Shown one piece after another: positions 1 through 12,611 of a stretch of DNA of 64,000 nt. The notes beneath the pieces were generated by a model. The model was not told the origin of the DNA and did no database searches. It saw nothing but the letters and a program-made list of their open reading frames with translations. Position 1 is the stretch's first letter; every line of letters begins with the position of its first letter. A program made the position numbers and the translations under genes. Source of the stretch: Galerina marginata (Eukaryota; Basidiomycota; Agaricomycetes; Agaricales; Galerinaceae). The stretch covers positions 496,001 through 560,000 of the forward strand of contig JAECYW010000020.1 of assembly GCA_023014335.1 (NCBI GenBank), written 5' to 3'.

Positions 1-645
1 AGGTCGACGTGGTCAACCCATACTTGAGTAGCCGCCTGAATCCCAATGGCATCTCCAGCTGAAGCCAGAACTTTGGAAATCTTGACATTGCGTATAATGA
101 CGTTGGAAACATCAATAACCCTGAGGCCAACTCCAACAAGAGCTACCAATAAAAGTCGGCCAATATGTTCAAAAAGCGTCTGCGAAACTGCTTACAAGAT
201 CCCGATTTTCCAATAACTGATGTGTTCGGTCCAACCTTTACGACTGTGTTGCCAGAGATTGTGCCTATACCAAGAAATACACCTTAAGAGTCAATAGAAC
301 CTAGGAAAGGGGACTACAAACCAGAAATCAGCACGACCTTTTTAGCGGTGCCGGCAACGGCGGCGGTCAATGCAGCCAGTGTGGTGACTGTTGTGGTGGT
401 ACCTCCTGAGCCTCCGGTAGTACTAAACTGATGTTAACAAAGAGGTTGCATCATGAAATACGAGCATTTACCCTCCGTTTAAGGTGGCGTAACCTAGTGT
501 GGCGACATCGGACGTCGAGGCTCTTTTAACGAGGCCAGGCGCGCCCTGCGAAGGAAGGTCAACAACGTCCATACGCGGGTCAGTAAGGACTTACAGAAAC
601 GGCTTGAATCGCTGTCAGGAGGAGGAAAGAAATAATCCACTTCAT
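1..645 (-). CDS. Pectate lyase, family PL1 (5' part, runs off the left edge)
   Basis: Secreted enzyme expected to cleave polygalacturonan of plant cell walls by beta-elimination. The start is the ATG at 645, which opens a 17-residue signal peptide (MKWIISFLLLTAIQAVS) lying just before intron 1. Exons are 645-595, 545-472, 422-322, 264-196 and 142-1, with GT/AG introns of 49-56 nt and phases that close at every junction. After a Gly/Thr-rich stretch (GGTTTTVTTL) comes the PL1 core: KKVVLISGTISG, VGPNTSVIGKSGSSLVGVGL, then NVIIRNVKISKV and DAIGIQAATQVWVDHVDL, which is the family's 'W-V-D-H' strand. The catalytic Arg region lies beyond the window. No break is visible in the part seen. The family assignment is strong; the exact substrate is inferred from the family. 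Confidence 0.93.
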
Positions 646-3600
646 AGTTGCTTGTGAAAGAAAGGTGTTGACGCTTCAAAGGCAATGTCTGTAATGAACG
701 GATCTCGCAACGCTCTTTTATATCTGGAAAACGCGAAAAAAATTAGGAAATACCTATACTTCAGCGGCCCACCACGGCCCGCTAAGAAATCTTCACCGTT
801 CTATGCAATGGATGTTCTCAAGCATACCAAGACCAACGACGCATATCCTGCAACAAAGAAGGAGACTGTTAGTGAGTCGGAGAAATGCTCAGCACCACTT
901 TCGCTCACCTCCAGGTCAACCTGCGAGAGCGGGCCGCCTGCCAACCGAGGCTTCTTCCCTTGGCGTCTACAACTGAATGCTTAAATCCCAAAATAGAACA
1001 CGGAGGGCGTCACTCGTACTGGCCTCGCGTGAATTGGTGGATCAACCAATCATATGTGCATTCGGCCTCACTCTTTATGCGCGGGACATCTGAGGCCACC
1101 TGAGGGCAAACGTGACCTAAATTGACGCAAATTAAGTTCACAGGTTAGGTGTTCGCGACATGGCTTAAATTCGGTACATGTCAATCGAATCGCGACTGGA
1201 GCTACCGGCGACCTCTGAAGTCATAGCATATTGTCGTCCTGGCTCCGGTAAGAGCACAAACACCGGGCCGCCTTTGATCGAGATTTGGTAGTTTGTGTAA
1301 AGCGAACACCACTGAGATGGAGACACATGAGGGAGAAACTCTGCTGAATCGTCGGCATCAGCGCAATAAGATCACGACAACAGAGCGAGTCACCTGCTTT
1401 AGTTCATTCCTCTGCTGTCGATCCGCTTCAATGCTAAAAGCTCGGGACGTCGTCTGTCTATTGAACATAAGTAAAGATCTCGAGGAATGTCAATTTGACT
1501 TTTGCGCTTCATTGGCGCAGTGATTTCTGCGATTGCGTAGTGGGTTACTCCGTTTAGAAGCTCGTGTCGTGCTGAAGATACGGCGCCAAGACGACAGCTG
1601 TAAAAAAACCTATTCTTTGAGGTCTTCGGGTCTATACGTTGTCCCATAATCCTGTGATCCGTGAGTTGGAATGACATAATTCACGGGCTTTCATGTCGTC
1701 ATCTTTCGTTCGCTCTATGGGGTCCTGTGGTATGTCCCACGAGGAGAAGGAAAGGACAAGAGCTTGTAAAATTGCACCACACATCCGCCTGCTCCGAGTC
1801 GTAGACCCATTGACGCTGTGGGGTTTCTTCCAGTGATACTGTAATTACGACTTGAATTTCCAACACTGGCTGTGACCAAAAGTTCGTCGAAGATCGCGAG
1901 ATCTTATATTCTGGACTACTCGCCGAGTTTGATAAATTTCAGACGACTTATGGGCGTGTTTCGGCCATTCTCACTCGAGGGCATGATCGAGTTCATTGGG
2001 TTAGCGACATAACGGGCGAGGAGTGACAAATCCTGGAGTGAAAATTAGGAGGAGTCGCGTCGGAGGCCGTGGCTAGGCTGAAAACGGTTATGAATCGGAA
2101 AATCCGTGTCCAGCCTGCCGGTAAGGCAGGCGTAGTTACTAGGTAAATCTAGCGCTGGGTCCGTGCAAAGTATGCGTGACCGTGCGAACCGCATCAATTT
2201 GCAGTGCTTTAAAAACCTTCAGTTCCCAGGCCCTCTTTTTTTCTCCGATTCTTCCACAATCAATACCGCCCGTGATGATACCCTCTGGTGCAACGAGTTG
2301 AGCCATCCTCGTCTCTTCGGAGGCTTGAGGAGGCGTTGACATCGTCCGTTCGGCACCGCATACCTTGTTATACAACATAGGGACGGGCTAGGCTTATCTG
2401 ATGGCGGTTCCTTTCCTTGTTCCCCTTTTTTTTTTTCGCCTTCTTGAAACCACTTTGGACTGTCTTTGTTGGGTTGGGGTTTTGCAGATTTCATGGTCGT
2501 GTTTACTTGTCGGTTCGTCTGCCAGTCTTTCGTCTTCCTCCTTCGTACCTGACCGTTCTTCCAGCTTAATAAAGTTATAAACTTATGTCTTTTTTCATGT
2601 TTCTTATCAATGTATCAAGGAATCTTCTTGGCTTCCGTATTTGCCGTCAGCTTGATCATGGCCTACCGTCACAATGTCGTAGGATTGGCCTGACCCTTAC
2701 GACTCCCTGCGCGGCTTTATGTCACGTTCATGGCTTGCTTGCCATACTTCATGTGTTGCAGGGACTTAACCATTGCTGGATCCTGAAACATTTTCGACGA
2801 AATCACGAAGTAAGCGAAACGTTAATCACTACTCGAATTCGGCTGGCTAACGTCTTATGTACAGCTCGTTGTTCCTTCCGTCGGCAGGACGGATGAATTC
2901 GCACTGAGTTATTTTCCTTGCAGGTTGCCTACTCCTCCAGATTCTCAATTGTATTGACAATGTATCCTTTAAAACGAGATGCTGAGTAAGTTCCACCTCC
3001 GTCGTTTTCCCTTCTTTTTTTCCCCCCCACTCCACACTCTTTACAAAGCCGTGGTAACCAACGATTACTTGATGACACAACTATTTACTGTACCACGAGT
3101 GTCCCTCTTCGAAGGGGCACTGTGAGTTGACCTTCACTACAACGGTATCTGAACTACATTCGTTAATCACGCTTCGACGGCAATTATTATTCCCTAGCCA
3201 CAGGTGTATTTCTTTCTCGTTATCATCACTTGCTTCCTCAGTCCTTTGAACGGAAGAATTATCAGCTAATCTATATCAATCAGGTCCTTACTCGATGCTC
3301 TTAAATTTCAAGAACGATAGGCGACCTATTAGGTCTGATATGCTGCTTCAGCTGTTGGTTATTGGCGTCCACATAGTTGCGTCGTTGCAATATACCTCCC
3401 GGCCTGCGATCTTTACGATGTATGGCCAATGTATGGCTGGAATCTTTTCGTAGACTGGTAATTTTTATTCGTGCCTCTTCATCTCACTGTGCCAATCGGT
3501 GATGTAGCTTTTCTATTTGCAATCAAATATCACTGAACAATATCATTTGATTTACGACTCCATCGTCCGTGGTTCCGGATCCAACAATTCTGATTTAAGT

Positions 3601-4494
3601 CGTAAGCTAAGAATAGTCTCGAGGATGCTTCCAAGTTCTCAGCATCGGGGAACTAGAATGACGGTGACCGCAGAAGAACCGTCTTCATCGCTCGTTTGGA
3701 ACAATCATTCATAGGCTACCTCCACCAGACCACGCTTCTTGACCTCTTCCTTAAAATATCAGTGAAACGCTGATGTCAACGGGGCGTGTACGTGTTGAAG
3801 TCCTCGCCATGTAGTCGTGTGACTTGGCCTGTGTCGATCTTTTCCTCACATCTCAGTTTTCACAGACTTACGCATGCTCTTCCGAAGCTTTCCTGGATAA
3901 TTTTAAAATAAGTCCCGCGCGCGACAAATCCACTGCGACACGGATGGCAGCTGTGTCAGTAAATTTAAACCAAGTAAGTGAACGCAGACGGGAAGAAAAG
4001 AATAAGGTCCCAGTTTATTCATGCAGGTGGTGATGTATTGATACATTGTCCGTCGATACGGGAGGTATTCTAGCTAATGTTACAACATTGTTCGACTTGT
4101 CCTTAACTTGACTGATAACTTATGCTGTGGGGGTGGGATTGGTGTTGTTCCAAACGGCGGAAGAGCGATGATACAAATTTAGAGCAGTGGCTTGGTACTG
4201 GAAAGCGGCAGAGCAAATGTGATAGCGAAGACGAAGGGAGTGGAGGTAGCTGGAATAGGACTAAGGCGATGTCCGAAATGGAACTTTGACTGTTGGGTCT
4301 GATCAAATACGACTCCGGGTTATTGTAGATTAAAACGATCCTGATTGATACTTATTGTTGTTCGTGGAGTGAGTTGAGGTTGGGATTGAGACTTTGGGGT
4401 GGGAGGCGACCCAGAACACTGAAACATAATCTCAGATCGGCGCACAGAGAAAATGAGAGTCAATGAGGCGGAGAGGTGAAAAGCCACTTGGAAT
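646..4494. other. No supportable gene
   Basis: This 3.8-kb stretch has only short ORFs on both strands (60-103 codons) with no recognisable motif, no run of phase-compatible exons and no obvious repeat. Pyrimidine-rich tracts occur around 2420-2440 and 3010-3030. It is best read as intergenic or decayed sequence, although a small intron-rich gene of unknown type cannot be excluded. Confidence 0.5.
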
Positions 4495-5337
4495 CTAGCA
4501 AGTGTGAAGCACCCAGCAATTGTTTCCACCAGGTCGGGGTGTTAACCCAACGAACTTGGTACGGCCGAGCACATCGACCCGCTTATTCGGAGTGCTATGA
4601 GACGCGAATGAGGCATTATGATCTCTATGATAGGCCATCTGATGATGGCTATTAGTGGCTGCATTTGCTTGGTATTTTTGGTAATCTGGTTCTTGAAGAT
4701 AAAAGTGGATATGTTCGAGCACTGTTTTGACGGTGAGCACGTCTGCTGTATGCACTCTCAGAACCCACATCGGGAATCTTTCGAAAACAATTTCCATGTA
4801 GGTCATGTTAGGCGAAAAAGCAGGACTATCGATCCCAGCATACGTGTAAGGGGGCAAAGATAAGTCAATCCCTAGCCGTCCATCCTGCAGTCCGGGGTAC
4901 AGATTGACATATGGTGAGGCCGGCGACGGACCCGGGGGGTGACCAAAATAGGGAGGAACTAACCGAATCGGATCAGTATGTTGAGATCTCAATCAGGAAA
5001 AAATCAACGAGGTAAACACACCTTGCCCACCGACAGACACCTTGCTAATCGACGTCCCCAACGATTGAGGAGAACCGGGATATGAAGGCGGCGGCGACGT
5101 ATACGGTGGTACTGAGTGCCCACTCTGCGACCCCCATGAGGACATATTCGACACCGAGCCTGGCGGTCCCACCGAAAAGTTGGTCGTCGAGCTCAATGGA
5201 GACTTCGTAGACGCCGTACCCCACGACGAGGCCGAGGACCCTTGGGCGGGATGGGCATAGTACGGGGTCGAAGAGGCGGTGCCCCAGGATTTGGCGGAAG
5301 AACTGTCGGAGTATGGGTAGGGATGCCCGTGGCTCAT
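4495..5337 (-). CDS. DUF6699-type basidiomycete protein
   Basis: A 259-residue protein from two exons, 5337-5022 and 4958-4495, joined through a 63-nt phase-1 intron whose acceptor follows a CGGTTAG. Residues 1 to about 100 are Ser/Gly/Pro-rich with two SSxxSWGTAS-like repeats and look disordered. The C-terminal half has the pattern seen in DUF6699 proteins: DGRLGIDLSLPPYTYAGID, then VFERFPMWVLRVHTADVLTV and a helix TVLEHIHFYLQEPDYQKY, ending near CWVLHTC. The start at 5337 is the first ATG of the open frame and a TATA-like CTTATAAG lies about 110 bp upstream. DUF6699 is common in Agaricomycetes but has no established function. The call rests on pattern memory, not on an alignment. Confidence 0.68.
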
Positions 5338-5403
5338 GTCGATCTACCGAAGGAGGGCGGGTCTGGCGGGAGGTGTTTGACGTGTGAGGGAGGGCGGGGA
5401 GTG

Positions 5404-5750
5404 GGCGGGAATTTCTATGTGAGTCATTGCGAGGCGGGCTCGCTCTTATAAGGCGCACTTTGTTGACCGACACCACTAGGGTACAAATTTCCCGCCCCTA
5501 CATCTGGCGGGACTCACGATAGGCTAGAACCCGCCCCGTGCCCAATTAAGCATATATTAGCCTCGGGCGCGACGTGGAAATGATAAGTGAGTCATACCCA
5601 AGTTCTTGGTCGGGTCACCCGCCTTGTGTGCGTATCCAAACAAAGGCGCTGGTGTACAAATGATGCCCTTTCCAGGCCATCAATGACGAGCGCCTAACCC
5701 CGATTTGGTTACGAGGGCGGGGATCTATTGATAAGTCACCCGCCCTTCCC
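5404..5750 (-). promoter_or_regulatory. GC-box / TGAGTCA cluster upstream of the DUF6699 gene
   Basis: Upstream of the gene starting at 5337 there is a palindromic TATA-like CTTATAAG at 5445-5452. GTGAGTCAT occurs at 5419-5427 and 5587-5595, and CCCGCC/GGCGGG motifs recur (near 5404, 5434, 5490, 5507, 5529, 5717 and 5739). TGAGTCA is the classic Gcn4/AP-1-type bZIP site. Binding here is an inference from motif density only. Confidence 0.35.
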
Positions 5751-8368
5751 ATGGATGACCGCAGGGGTGTCACAGGATAGAGTCGAACTGGGCCAAGGCG
5801 CCGATAAGAAGCGCTATGTGTCGGCAGAATAATGATTGGTCGATATTCGGTGGGGCGCGCTGTTCCTGTTTGTCCCAAATAGAGGGACGGTGTTCTATGG
5901 ATCTGTCAGAAACTGATCGATGTTCGACTTTCAGAGTCAGAAACCTGGTCCAAGGGCATTCTGAATAAAGGGGACTTTGTTCGAAGTTCAGTTTTTGAGA
6001 ATGGGAATTTTCAACATTGCGTAATGACGCCTGTGAGTTCAACAAACATTCATGCGGAGATATCTGATTACGTAAAGGCCCCGAACGGCGATCAATCAAA
6101 GAACACCTGGCAATCCTGACGTGACACTATCATGTACAACGAATTATAAGAGCAAATTCTGGGCGTCAATTTGGCATTTGAGTTACCGCCCCTCCCCGCC
6201 CGTGCAGCGTAAGTGATTTGGTTGACCTTGGGTCGACCCGCATCCTGTTATCACTGAAAATTATCATTTAGAAGCGGTGCATAGGAGGTGCAGCGGTACC
6301 CCCGCTTATCCACCACCAATCTCTCCACTATGACACTTCGGCCACGATTTGTGGGCGTAATCGGACAGCTGATATACAGTATACAGTGTTTATTTTTAAG
6401 AAATGGCTATCCAGTTGCGCCGTCTAGAGTAACCCTTCGATTTTCAGCGCGCTTTACGTGGTTGTGAGTCTCGAAATGATTATATATTTTTAACCTGATC
6501 ATCGGGTCTTCGGGAAATCAATCAGGTGAACTTGAAGAGCGTCAGGCTTCAGCTGCGAACGCTTGTGCCACACCTTCCGGACACTGAGGCCGCGCTAAGG
6601 AAGGGACCCAACGTCATCAATGGAATATGTTCGAGGGTTCAAAGGCGGCGACTACGCTTCCGACCACGAACCACGAAAGTCCTCTCAGTGGGTGCAGACA
6701 TTTCTTAACCTGTGTAACACATTTAGGGTAATGCCGCGCATTATGACATCCGAAATGCTCTTTTCTCCATTCCGCCCTCTTCGAGCATGACAGGAATGCG
6801 TTCGAATGTTCCCCATCAGGTCGAGAGTGAGTGGAATCATTCAATCGGGAACCACGATGACAGCCGAACATATAGCGGGGAAGTTTTGCCAATATCCAGC
6901 TTCAACCTTTATCTCTAGGTCATATTCTCAGTCAACAATTCAAGAACAAAATTATGCTCGTCATCTAGCAACGCGCGGCTGTTAGGTATGTAGAACTTTG
7001 CGCATTTTGCTTCTAAAGCTACCCTTTGGCTTACGGCCTATACATTTCCAAATTTCCTAGTGCATAAATAAAACATCTTAATTGCTCGTAGAGTCCGCTC
7101 AACGTTCAAATCTCAAGGCTGCGATGCCGAGAAAATTTCCGTCTATTGATGCCATTATCTCTTTTGTCTCTATCAAGAGATCCATGCCAGTGGTTCTCCT
7201 AACACGGCAGGTTGTGGAGCGATTGCTTTTACTCTAATCCGTGATTGTTACACGCACGTTTCTGTCATGTCAATCCTCGTGCACTGGCTATTGATATATT
7301 TGCTGAATCATCCAAGCAGAACGGTCCTTTGATTCATTGAAGATACACGAAGCATCTGTCCAGATATGTATCACTGGGCAGTCGGTGGCTCGAGGGCTTT
7401 CAATATCAAAATTGGGTAGCTCAGGTAATGGCTGACAAGGGTGAAGTAGGTGCGTCTGTTTTATCCGACGACAGTGCTTACCGTACGGAACGATACGCGG
7501 ACAGTCGAGTAAATTCACCACTATTTTACCGCCAAGGATCAGGAAACACGCTTCCCGACTGTTTTCCCTAAGTGATCCATTCTAAATCAATGTTCTCGTT
7601 AGACTACATCTAAGAATATCTAACGTAGGGTAAGGGGGTATTTTCCCAATTACTGGCCTTTTTTCTTCTCCTCTCCCTTGCCTCTTATAGACTTGAAGCC
7701 AGTTCAACACCTTACGAGGCAAAAAACTCCATTCCTGGCTCTTTTTCCACACTGGCTGACATGAGCATGCGTGTTTCTTGTAGGTGGAGGTTTCTCTTAT
7801 GTATTGAGAAATAGTGCGTCGCACAGGATCTGCACACACAGCTCCAAGTTATAATTAAGGCTTCGAAGCAGTGGTTTATGGGGACTTATGACATACCGGG
7901 GCATCAGCTGGGACTGGGTTAGTTCCGTTTCCTGATGCACCTTCATAATATTTATACCTTGAGAAGGAGAAGTGCCTAAATATCGGTGCAATCGTTTCAA
8001 TGCGGCCGTTTCGCTGAAGGCCGGTCGATGAGGCCATAGAAAGTATTGAGAAAAATTTCAATCGCGAATATCTCCATGAAGGGTCTTGAAAACCAATAGC
8101 TGCCCATCTGTGTCGGGACAGAACATGCTCAATCTCTAGCCGTCAAGCCCACTAATATATATATGTTACAACTTGAACTTTGGATGGAAGTAATGGTAGT
8201 TTGTATCGACATTCTTATCCGCCTTCAGTTGATCCATTTCTATTCAATGTAACTAATGTAATGGATCCTAAGTTTGCGGACATGACCTTACAGTGTTTTG
8301 TTTTCTCATCTTCTTGACTTTCATGCGTGTACGTGGCGAGTACGGTTTCATCTCGGCCGCCAAACGCA
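5751..8368. other. No supportable gene; left flank of the 10-kb transposon
   Basis: Only short overlapping ORFs occur. One minus-strand ORF starting at 8061 (MKFFSILSMASS...) has a weakly hydrophobic start and a possible intron, but no family pattern and no convincing signal peptide. I see no repeat or RNA gene here. Confidence 0.45.
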
Positions 8369-8374
8369 GACTTC
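8369..8374. repeat. Left target-site duplication GACTTC
   Basis: GACTTC abuts the left inverted repeat and is exactly repeated at 18535-18540 next to the right one. This fits a single insertion with a 6-bp staggered cut. Confidence 0.9.
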
Positions 8375-8466
8375 TATGCTGTTCAATGTGGGGAAATATT
8401 ATTTTAGCACAAAAACATACATTAGCGCACACAATCTGACCTTTTTTTGGCATGTCTGAGCACACA
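8375..8466 (+). repeat. Left terminal inverted repeat (92 bp)
   Basis: Matches the reverse complement of 18445-18534 over its whole length with one substitution (catg versus cacg) and a 2-bp difference in a T run. It begins TATGCTGTTCAATGTGGGG. Further in, GCGCACAC/GCACACA motifs recur (near 8425, 8459, 8479 and 8526) and may be subterminal integrase sites. Confidence 0.92.
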
Positions 8467-8669
8467 CAAAACTTTGAGCGCACACAATTTCTGAGTCACC
8501 CGCACAAACATGACAAAATTTTCACGCGCACACATGACCAGGTGAACAAAGCATCACCACACATCGCGTGTCTGTTTATAGCCTTGACAATTGCCAGGAG
8601 CCGCCTAATACCCCATTCCCACTTCTATCTGTCTTCTCAGCGGTCCATTTTGGCTTATTTTCTCTCACC

Positions 8670-10623
8670 ATGCCAGAAGATGGTGAAATTAGCGTTATTA
8701 TCCATCAGATATTTGCTAAAATCATCAAGCTTTCCAAAAAGGAGGGAATGTCACCAATAGGTATGCTTTGTCTCGTGCTTTTGACACTAGCCAATGTATT
8801 AATTCATCGAGCAGGCTATTTACAGTTGTTCTCAAGGTGCTTCAGTTTGGGAACAAAGAACAAGCCCTACTCCAGTATCTCCATCGACAATTCCAGGTAC
8901 ACCGAGTCCCTTGAGGCTGCAGATACTTCCTTCATCCCCAACCCCTTTGACCTCAGTCGAGCGTCGAAAAAACCATGGGCTTACCTCATAAATAAACAGC
9001 TAGAACCTGGAAGAATTTGTCTGGCTCGCCGAGGAAAGTGTCTAGCAATTGCGGCAGGCTATGTATGTCCAGCCAGGTTAAACTTACAATTTATCCTGAC
9101 TGAAAATATTTACCTTACTAGCACCTCACAACATTTCACCTTGGCTTGGAGGCTAAGGTCACCCTTATGTCCCGACAGGATTACGACAAGCTTGTTGCCA
9201 ACGACTGCCCAGGATCAAATCAAAACAAGACCAAGGCAGAAAAAATGCGATCCTTTAGCTTGCCTTCCGATTTTATTGAACCTGGGTCATCCTCCACAGC
9301 CAAACGTACTATCAATGTCTTCGCAGCAATTGTTTCTGATTCTTTTGCTATTGTGTTTTCTGATTTTGCTCGGCTCATACGTATCCATGTTACGAGCATT
9401 GACCGCCACTGGACCGAAGAAGACCTTGAGGTTGGTTCCCCAGTAGGTCTTCTAATTTTCTCTTTTCCTATTGCTTCTAACTATTGTCTTAGGAATGGTC
9501 TCTTATTTGGGATGCATTTCCTGATGGACCAGACTGGGTTCTTGAACGAGATGCTGCCCTTTCTTCTCTTGAAAAGTGGCGATCTGACATGCGGACTGGA
9601 GAAACTGGCCATTCCAAGGCTATTGTCGATGTGATAGCCGAAAATAGCAACAGAACTTTTGCTGGCTTTGGAAGACATCTTGCAAATGACTTCCTTCACT
9701 ATGCTGCAATTTTTCCTGGTGCACCCTGTTCCTGGATTTGTTCAGATGATGTACGGTTCAACCGCTTCAAATCCCTGATTCTGAGTTACACTCAGATGTG
9801 GCGTTCTCCTGACTTTCTAAGAAGATGTGGCATGTCAACAAACTCAACTAATCCATTTGCTTTCAACACTACGTCTGACCGCAATTATACCACTGGATTT
9901 ATCTGGGTATTCAGAAAGAAAACCGTCGAGATTCCCTCCGATTTATATAATGTATATCTCCAGGAAGGATTGTTCGATCCAGCCCATACAATCGGTGAGT
10001 TGCTTACTTCTCCTTTGTCCCTTGCTCACATTTTATGACCCAGGTGAACCATATCAATACAATGGCACCGGCTGTGATAAGGCGTTCAAGCGTGTTGACG
10101 TGAACTATCACTCTCACCTTGACGCCTTTACTGTCATCACTGCAAAAGTACCTGACGGCTGGAAGGATGGACCAATTGTAGGTATTTCATGATATTATCT
10201 ATTCGTCTCTAACAGTACTTCTCTACAGCAACCCTTCTCAGATTTGAGGGAAGCAGGGTACAGTACGACGATAGGACCATCTCAATTTTTTGAAGCCAAG
10301 CAAAACAAGATAGATCCTGACCATGCAATGAAGGTTTGCCTACGAGTCGGTCGACCAGCAAAGGTAAGTTCTTTACTTGTCTTCAACACCGAGCTCTTTT
10401 AATTTGTTCGTAGCTACCATCTGACGGTCCTGGTAAAAAGCGGAAGACACCAACAATGCAGTCTCTTATGAAGCTAAAACCTCCACCTCCCAAGAAACAG
10501 AAACTCAGTGACAAAAGTGAAGATAAGAAGGAGAATGACAACCTGCTTCTTTCACCTGATAAAACAAAGCCAATCTCACCTCCTCAACGTTTAACTCGGT
10601 CTAGAAAGCGAAAGACCTTCTAA
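8670..10623 (+). CDS. Transposon accessory protein, unknown family (504 aa, 8 exons)
   Basis: Exons 8670-8760, 8826-8896, 9000-9062, 9122-9430, 9493-9994, 10044-10177, 10229-10363 and 10414-10623 close in phase to 504 codons plus stop. The start ATG sits in a good context (CACCATGCC). I do not recognise the family. The N-terminus is a short helical part (EDGEISVIIHQIFAKIIKL). The middle has Trp- and aromatic-rich segments (EWSLIWDAFPDGPDWVLERD; FIWVFRKKTVEIPSDLYNVY). The last 80 residues are very basic and disordered, with likely nuclear localisation signals (PGKKRKT, PPPPKKQKL) and an RSRKRKTF end. It is the first gene inside the left inverted repeat and is transcribed inward, so it is probably an element function or conserved passenger. 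Intron 2 (103 nt) is longer than the others and is the weakest junction. Confidence 0.72.
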
Positions 10624-10754
10624 AGTTTTTAGATTCATAAAATTTATTATATCTAAGTGTACTTTCAACTTAATGACAATGCTTTCAATCAACACAGGAA
10701 GTAAATGACAGAGTTGGTCAAGGTCTTTGATATTCTAGCTTAAGGATACCTGCA

Positions 10755-12340
10755 GAAGCGGGGTAATACACATAAATGAGTGTAGCTCCGTCAAATCTCA
10801 ACGCAATTTCACGAACCTGGGCTTCCCATAATCCTTAATGCATTCGTCATCCATCCCTGGAGTTGAAAAAAACCCAGGCAGTAAGCTTGGATTTGAGGAA
10901 CTTAAGTTTGACTGCCCCCACGGTGTAAAACACATGAATGATCATAGCTCCATCAAATCTCAACGCAAATCCACGAACCTGGGCTTCCCATAATCCTTAA
11001 TACATTCGTTGACTAGCTGTGGGGTAGAAAAAACCCCAGGCAGTAAGCTTGAATTAGAGGAACTTAAGCTTGGCTGCATCTACGGTGTAAAACACATGAA
11101 TGATCATAGCTCCATCAAATCTCAACGCAAATCCACAAACCTGGGCATTCCAGAATCCTTAATACATTCGTTGACTAGCTGTGGGGTCGAGAAAACCCCA
11201 GGCAGTAAGCTTGAATTAGAGGAACTTAAGTTTGCCTGCACCTACGGTGTAAAACACATGAATGATCATAGCTCCATCAAAACTGGATGCAATTGCACGA
11301 ACCTGGGCTTCCCAGAATCCTTAATACATTCGTTGACTAGCTGTGGGGTCGAAAAAACCCCAGGCAGTAAGCTTGAATTAGAGGAACTTAAGCTTGGCTG
11401 CATCTACAGTGTAAAACACATGAATGATCATAGCTCCATCAAATCTCAACGCAAATCCACGAACCTGGGCATTCCAGAATCCATAATACATTCGTTGACT
11501 AGCTGTGGGGTCGAAAAAACCCCAGGCAGTAAGCTTGAATTAGAGGAACTTAAGCTTGGCTGCATCTACGGTGTAAAACACATGAATGATCATAGCTCCA
11601 TCAAATCTCAACGCAAATCCACGAACCTGGGCTTCCCAGAATCCTTAATACATTCGTTGACTAGCTGTGGGGTCGAGAAAACCCCAGGCAGTAAGCTTGA
11701 AGTGGAGAAACTTGAGGTTATCTGCATCTACGGTGTAAAACAGATGAATGAGTGTAGCTCCGTCAAATCTCAACGCAATTTCACGAACCTGAGCTTCCCA
11801 GAATCCTTAATGCATTCGTCATCCATCCCTAGGGTCAAAAAAACTCCAGGCAGTAAGCTTGAAGTGGAGAAACTTAAGGTTACCTGCATCTACGGTGTAA
11901 AACAGATGAATGACCATAGCTCCGTCAAATCTCAACGCAAATCCACGAACCTGGGCTTCCCAGAATCCTTAATACATTCGTTGACTAGCTGTGGGGTCGA
12001 GAAAACTCCAGCTGAATAGGTTTCATTTGAGGAATACAAACATACCCGCTCCTATGCACCAAATCACATCAATGAGTATAACTCCACTAAATCCTGGTGC
12101 CAATTTCACGAACCTAGGCTTGCCAGTATCCTCAATACATTCGTTAACCATGCCCAGGGTCGAAAAAGCTCCAGGAAAACAGGATAGCTTCAAAGAATAC
12201 GAGCATATCCACTCTTAAAGGGTGAAATTCATAAATTAGCATAACTTTACTAAATCTCAAGGTAAACTAACGAACCTGTGCTTTTCAGAGTCCTCACTAG
12301 ATTCGTTAACCACACCTGGGGGTCGAAAACTCCAGGTGAA
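10755..12340. repeat. Tandem array of a 162-bp unit, about ten copies
   Basis: The landmark GTGTAAAACACATGAATGA returns at 10924, 11086, 11248, 11410, 11572, 11734 and 11896, a spacing of exactly 162 bp, with degenerate copies on both sides. Because 162 is a multiple of three, one frame stays open for 336 codons (11009-12019) and would encode 54-residue repeats containing VEKTPGSKLELEELKL. I see no splice signals, signal peptide or start context for that ORF. I therefore call the region a minisatellite inside the transposon, not a gene. Confidence 0.88.
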
Positions 12341-12611
12341 CAGTGTACTTTTGAGGACTATGAGCATATCACCAGCATTGGCAGCATATCTCTATCATTG
12401 ATCGAGTCTCAAATGGGTTTTCACATACCTAAGCTTCTTTCAATCTTTAGACAGCTGCCCAGAATGTTGACAAAGACTCAGGGAGAAAGGTTCAGTTTGA
12501 GAAACGTAGGAATGTCAGTAGAGGTGAGATGTCAAGTGATAAGTTGGACCGGTGCACGATATCAAAGTGAAGCCCATATTCCCACGACATCTGGCAAGTC
12601 GTAAACTCGCA

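Noticed and set aside
7797..8061. Small minus-strand gene beginning MKFFSILSMASS
   Set aside because: No convincing signal peptide, no family pattern and a single possible intron only.
11009..12019. 336-codon ORF as a repeat protein gene
   Set aside because: Its openness follows from a 162-bp tandem repeat whose length is a multiple of three; there is no splice signal, signal peptide or start context. Kept as a finding, not as a CDS.
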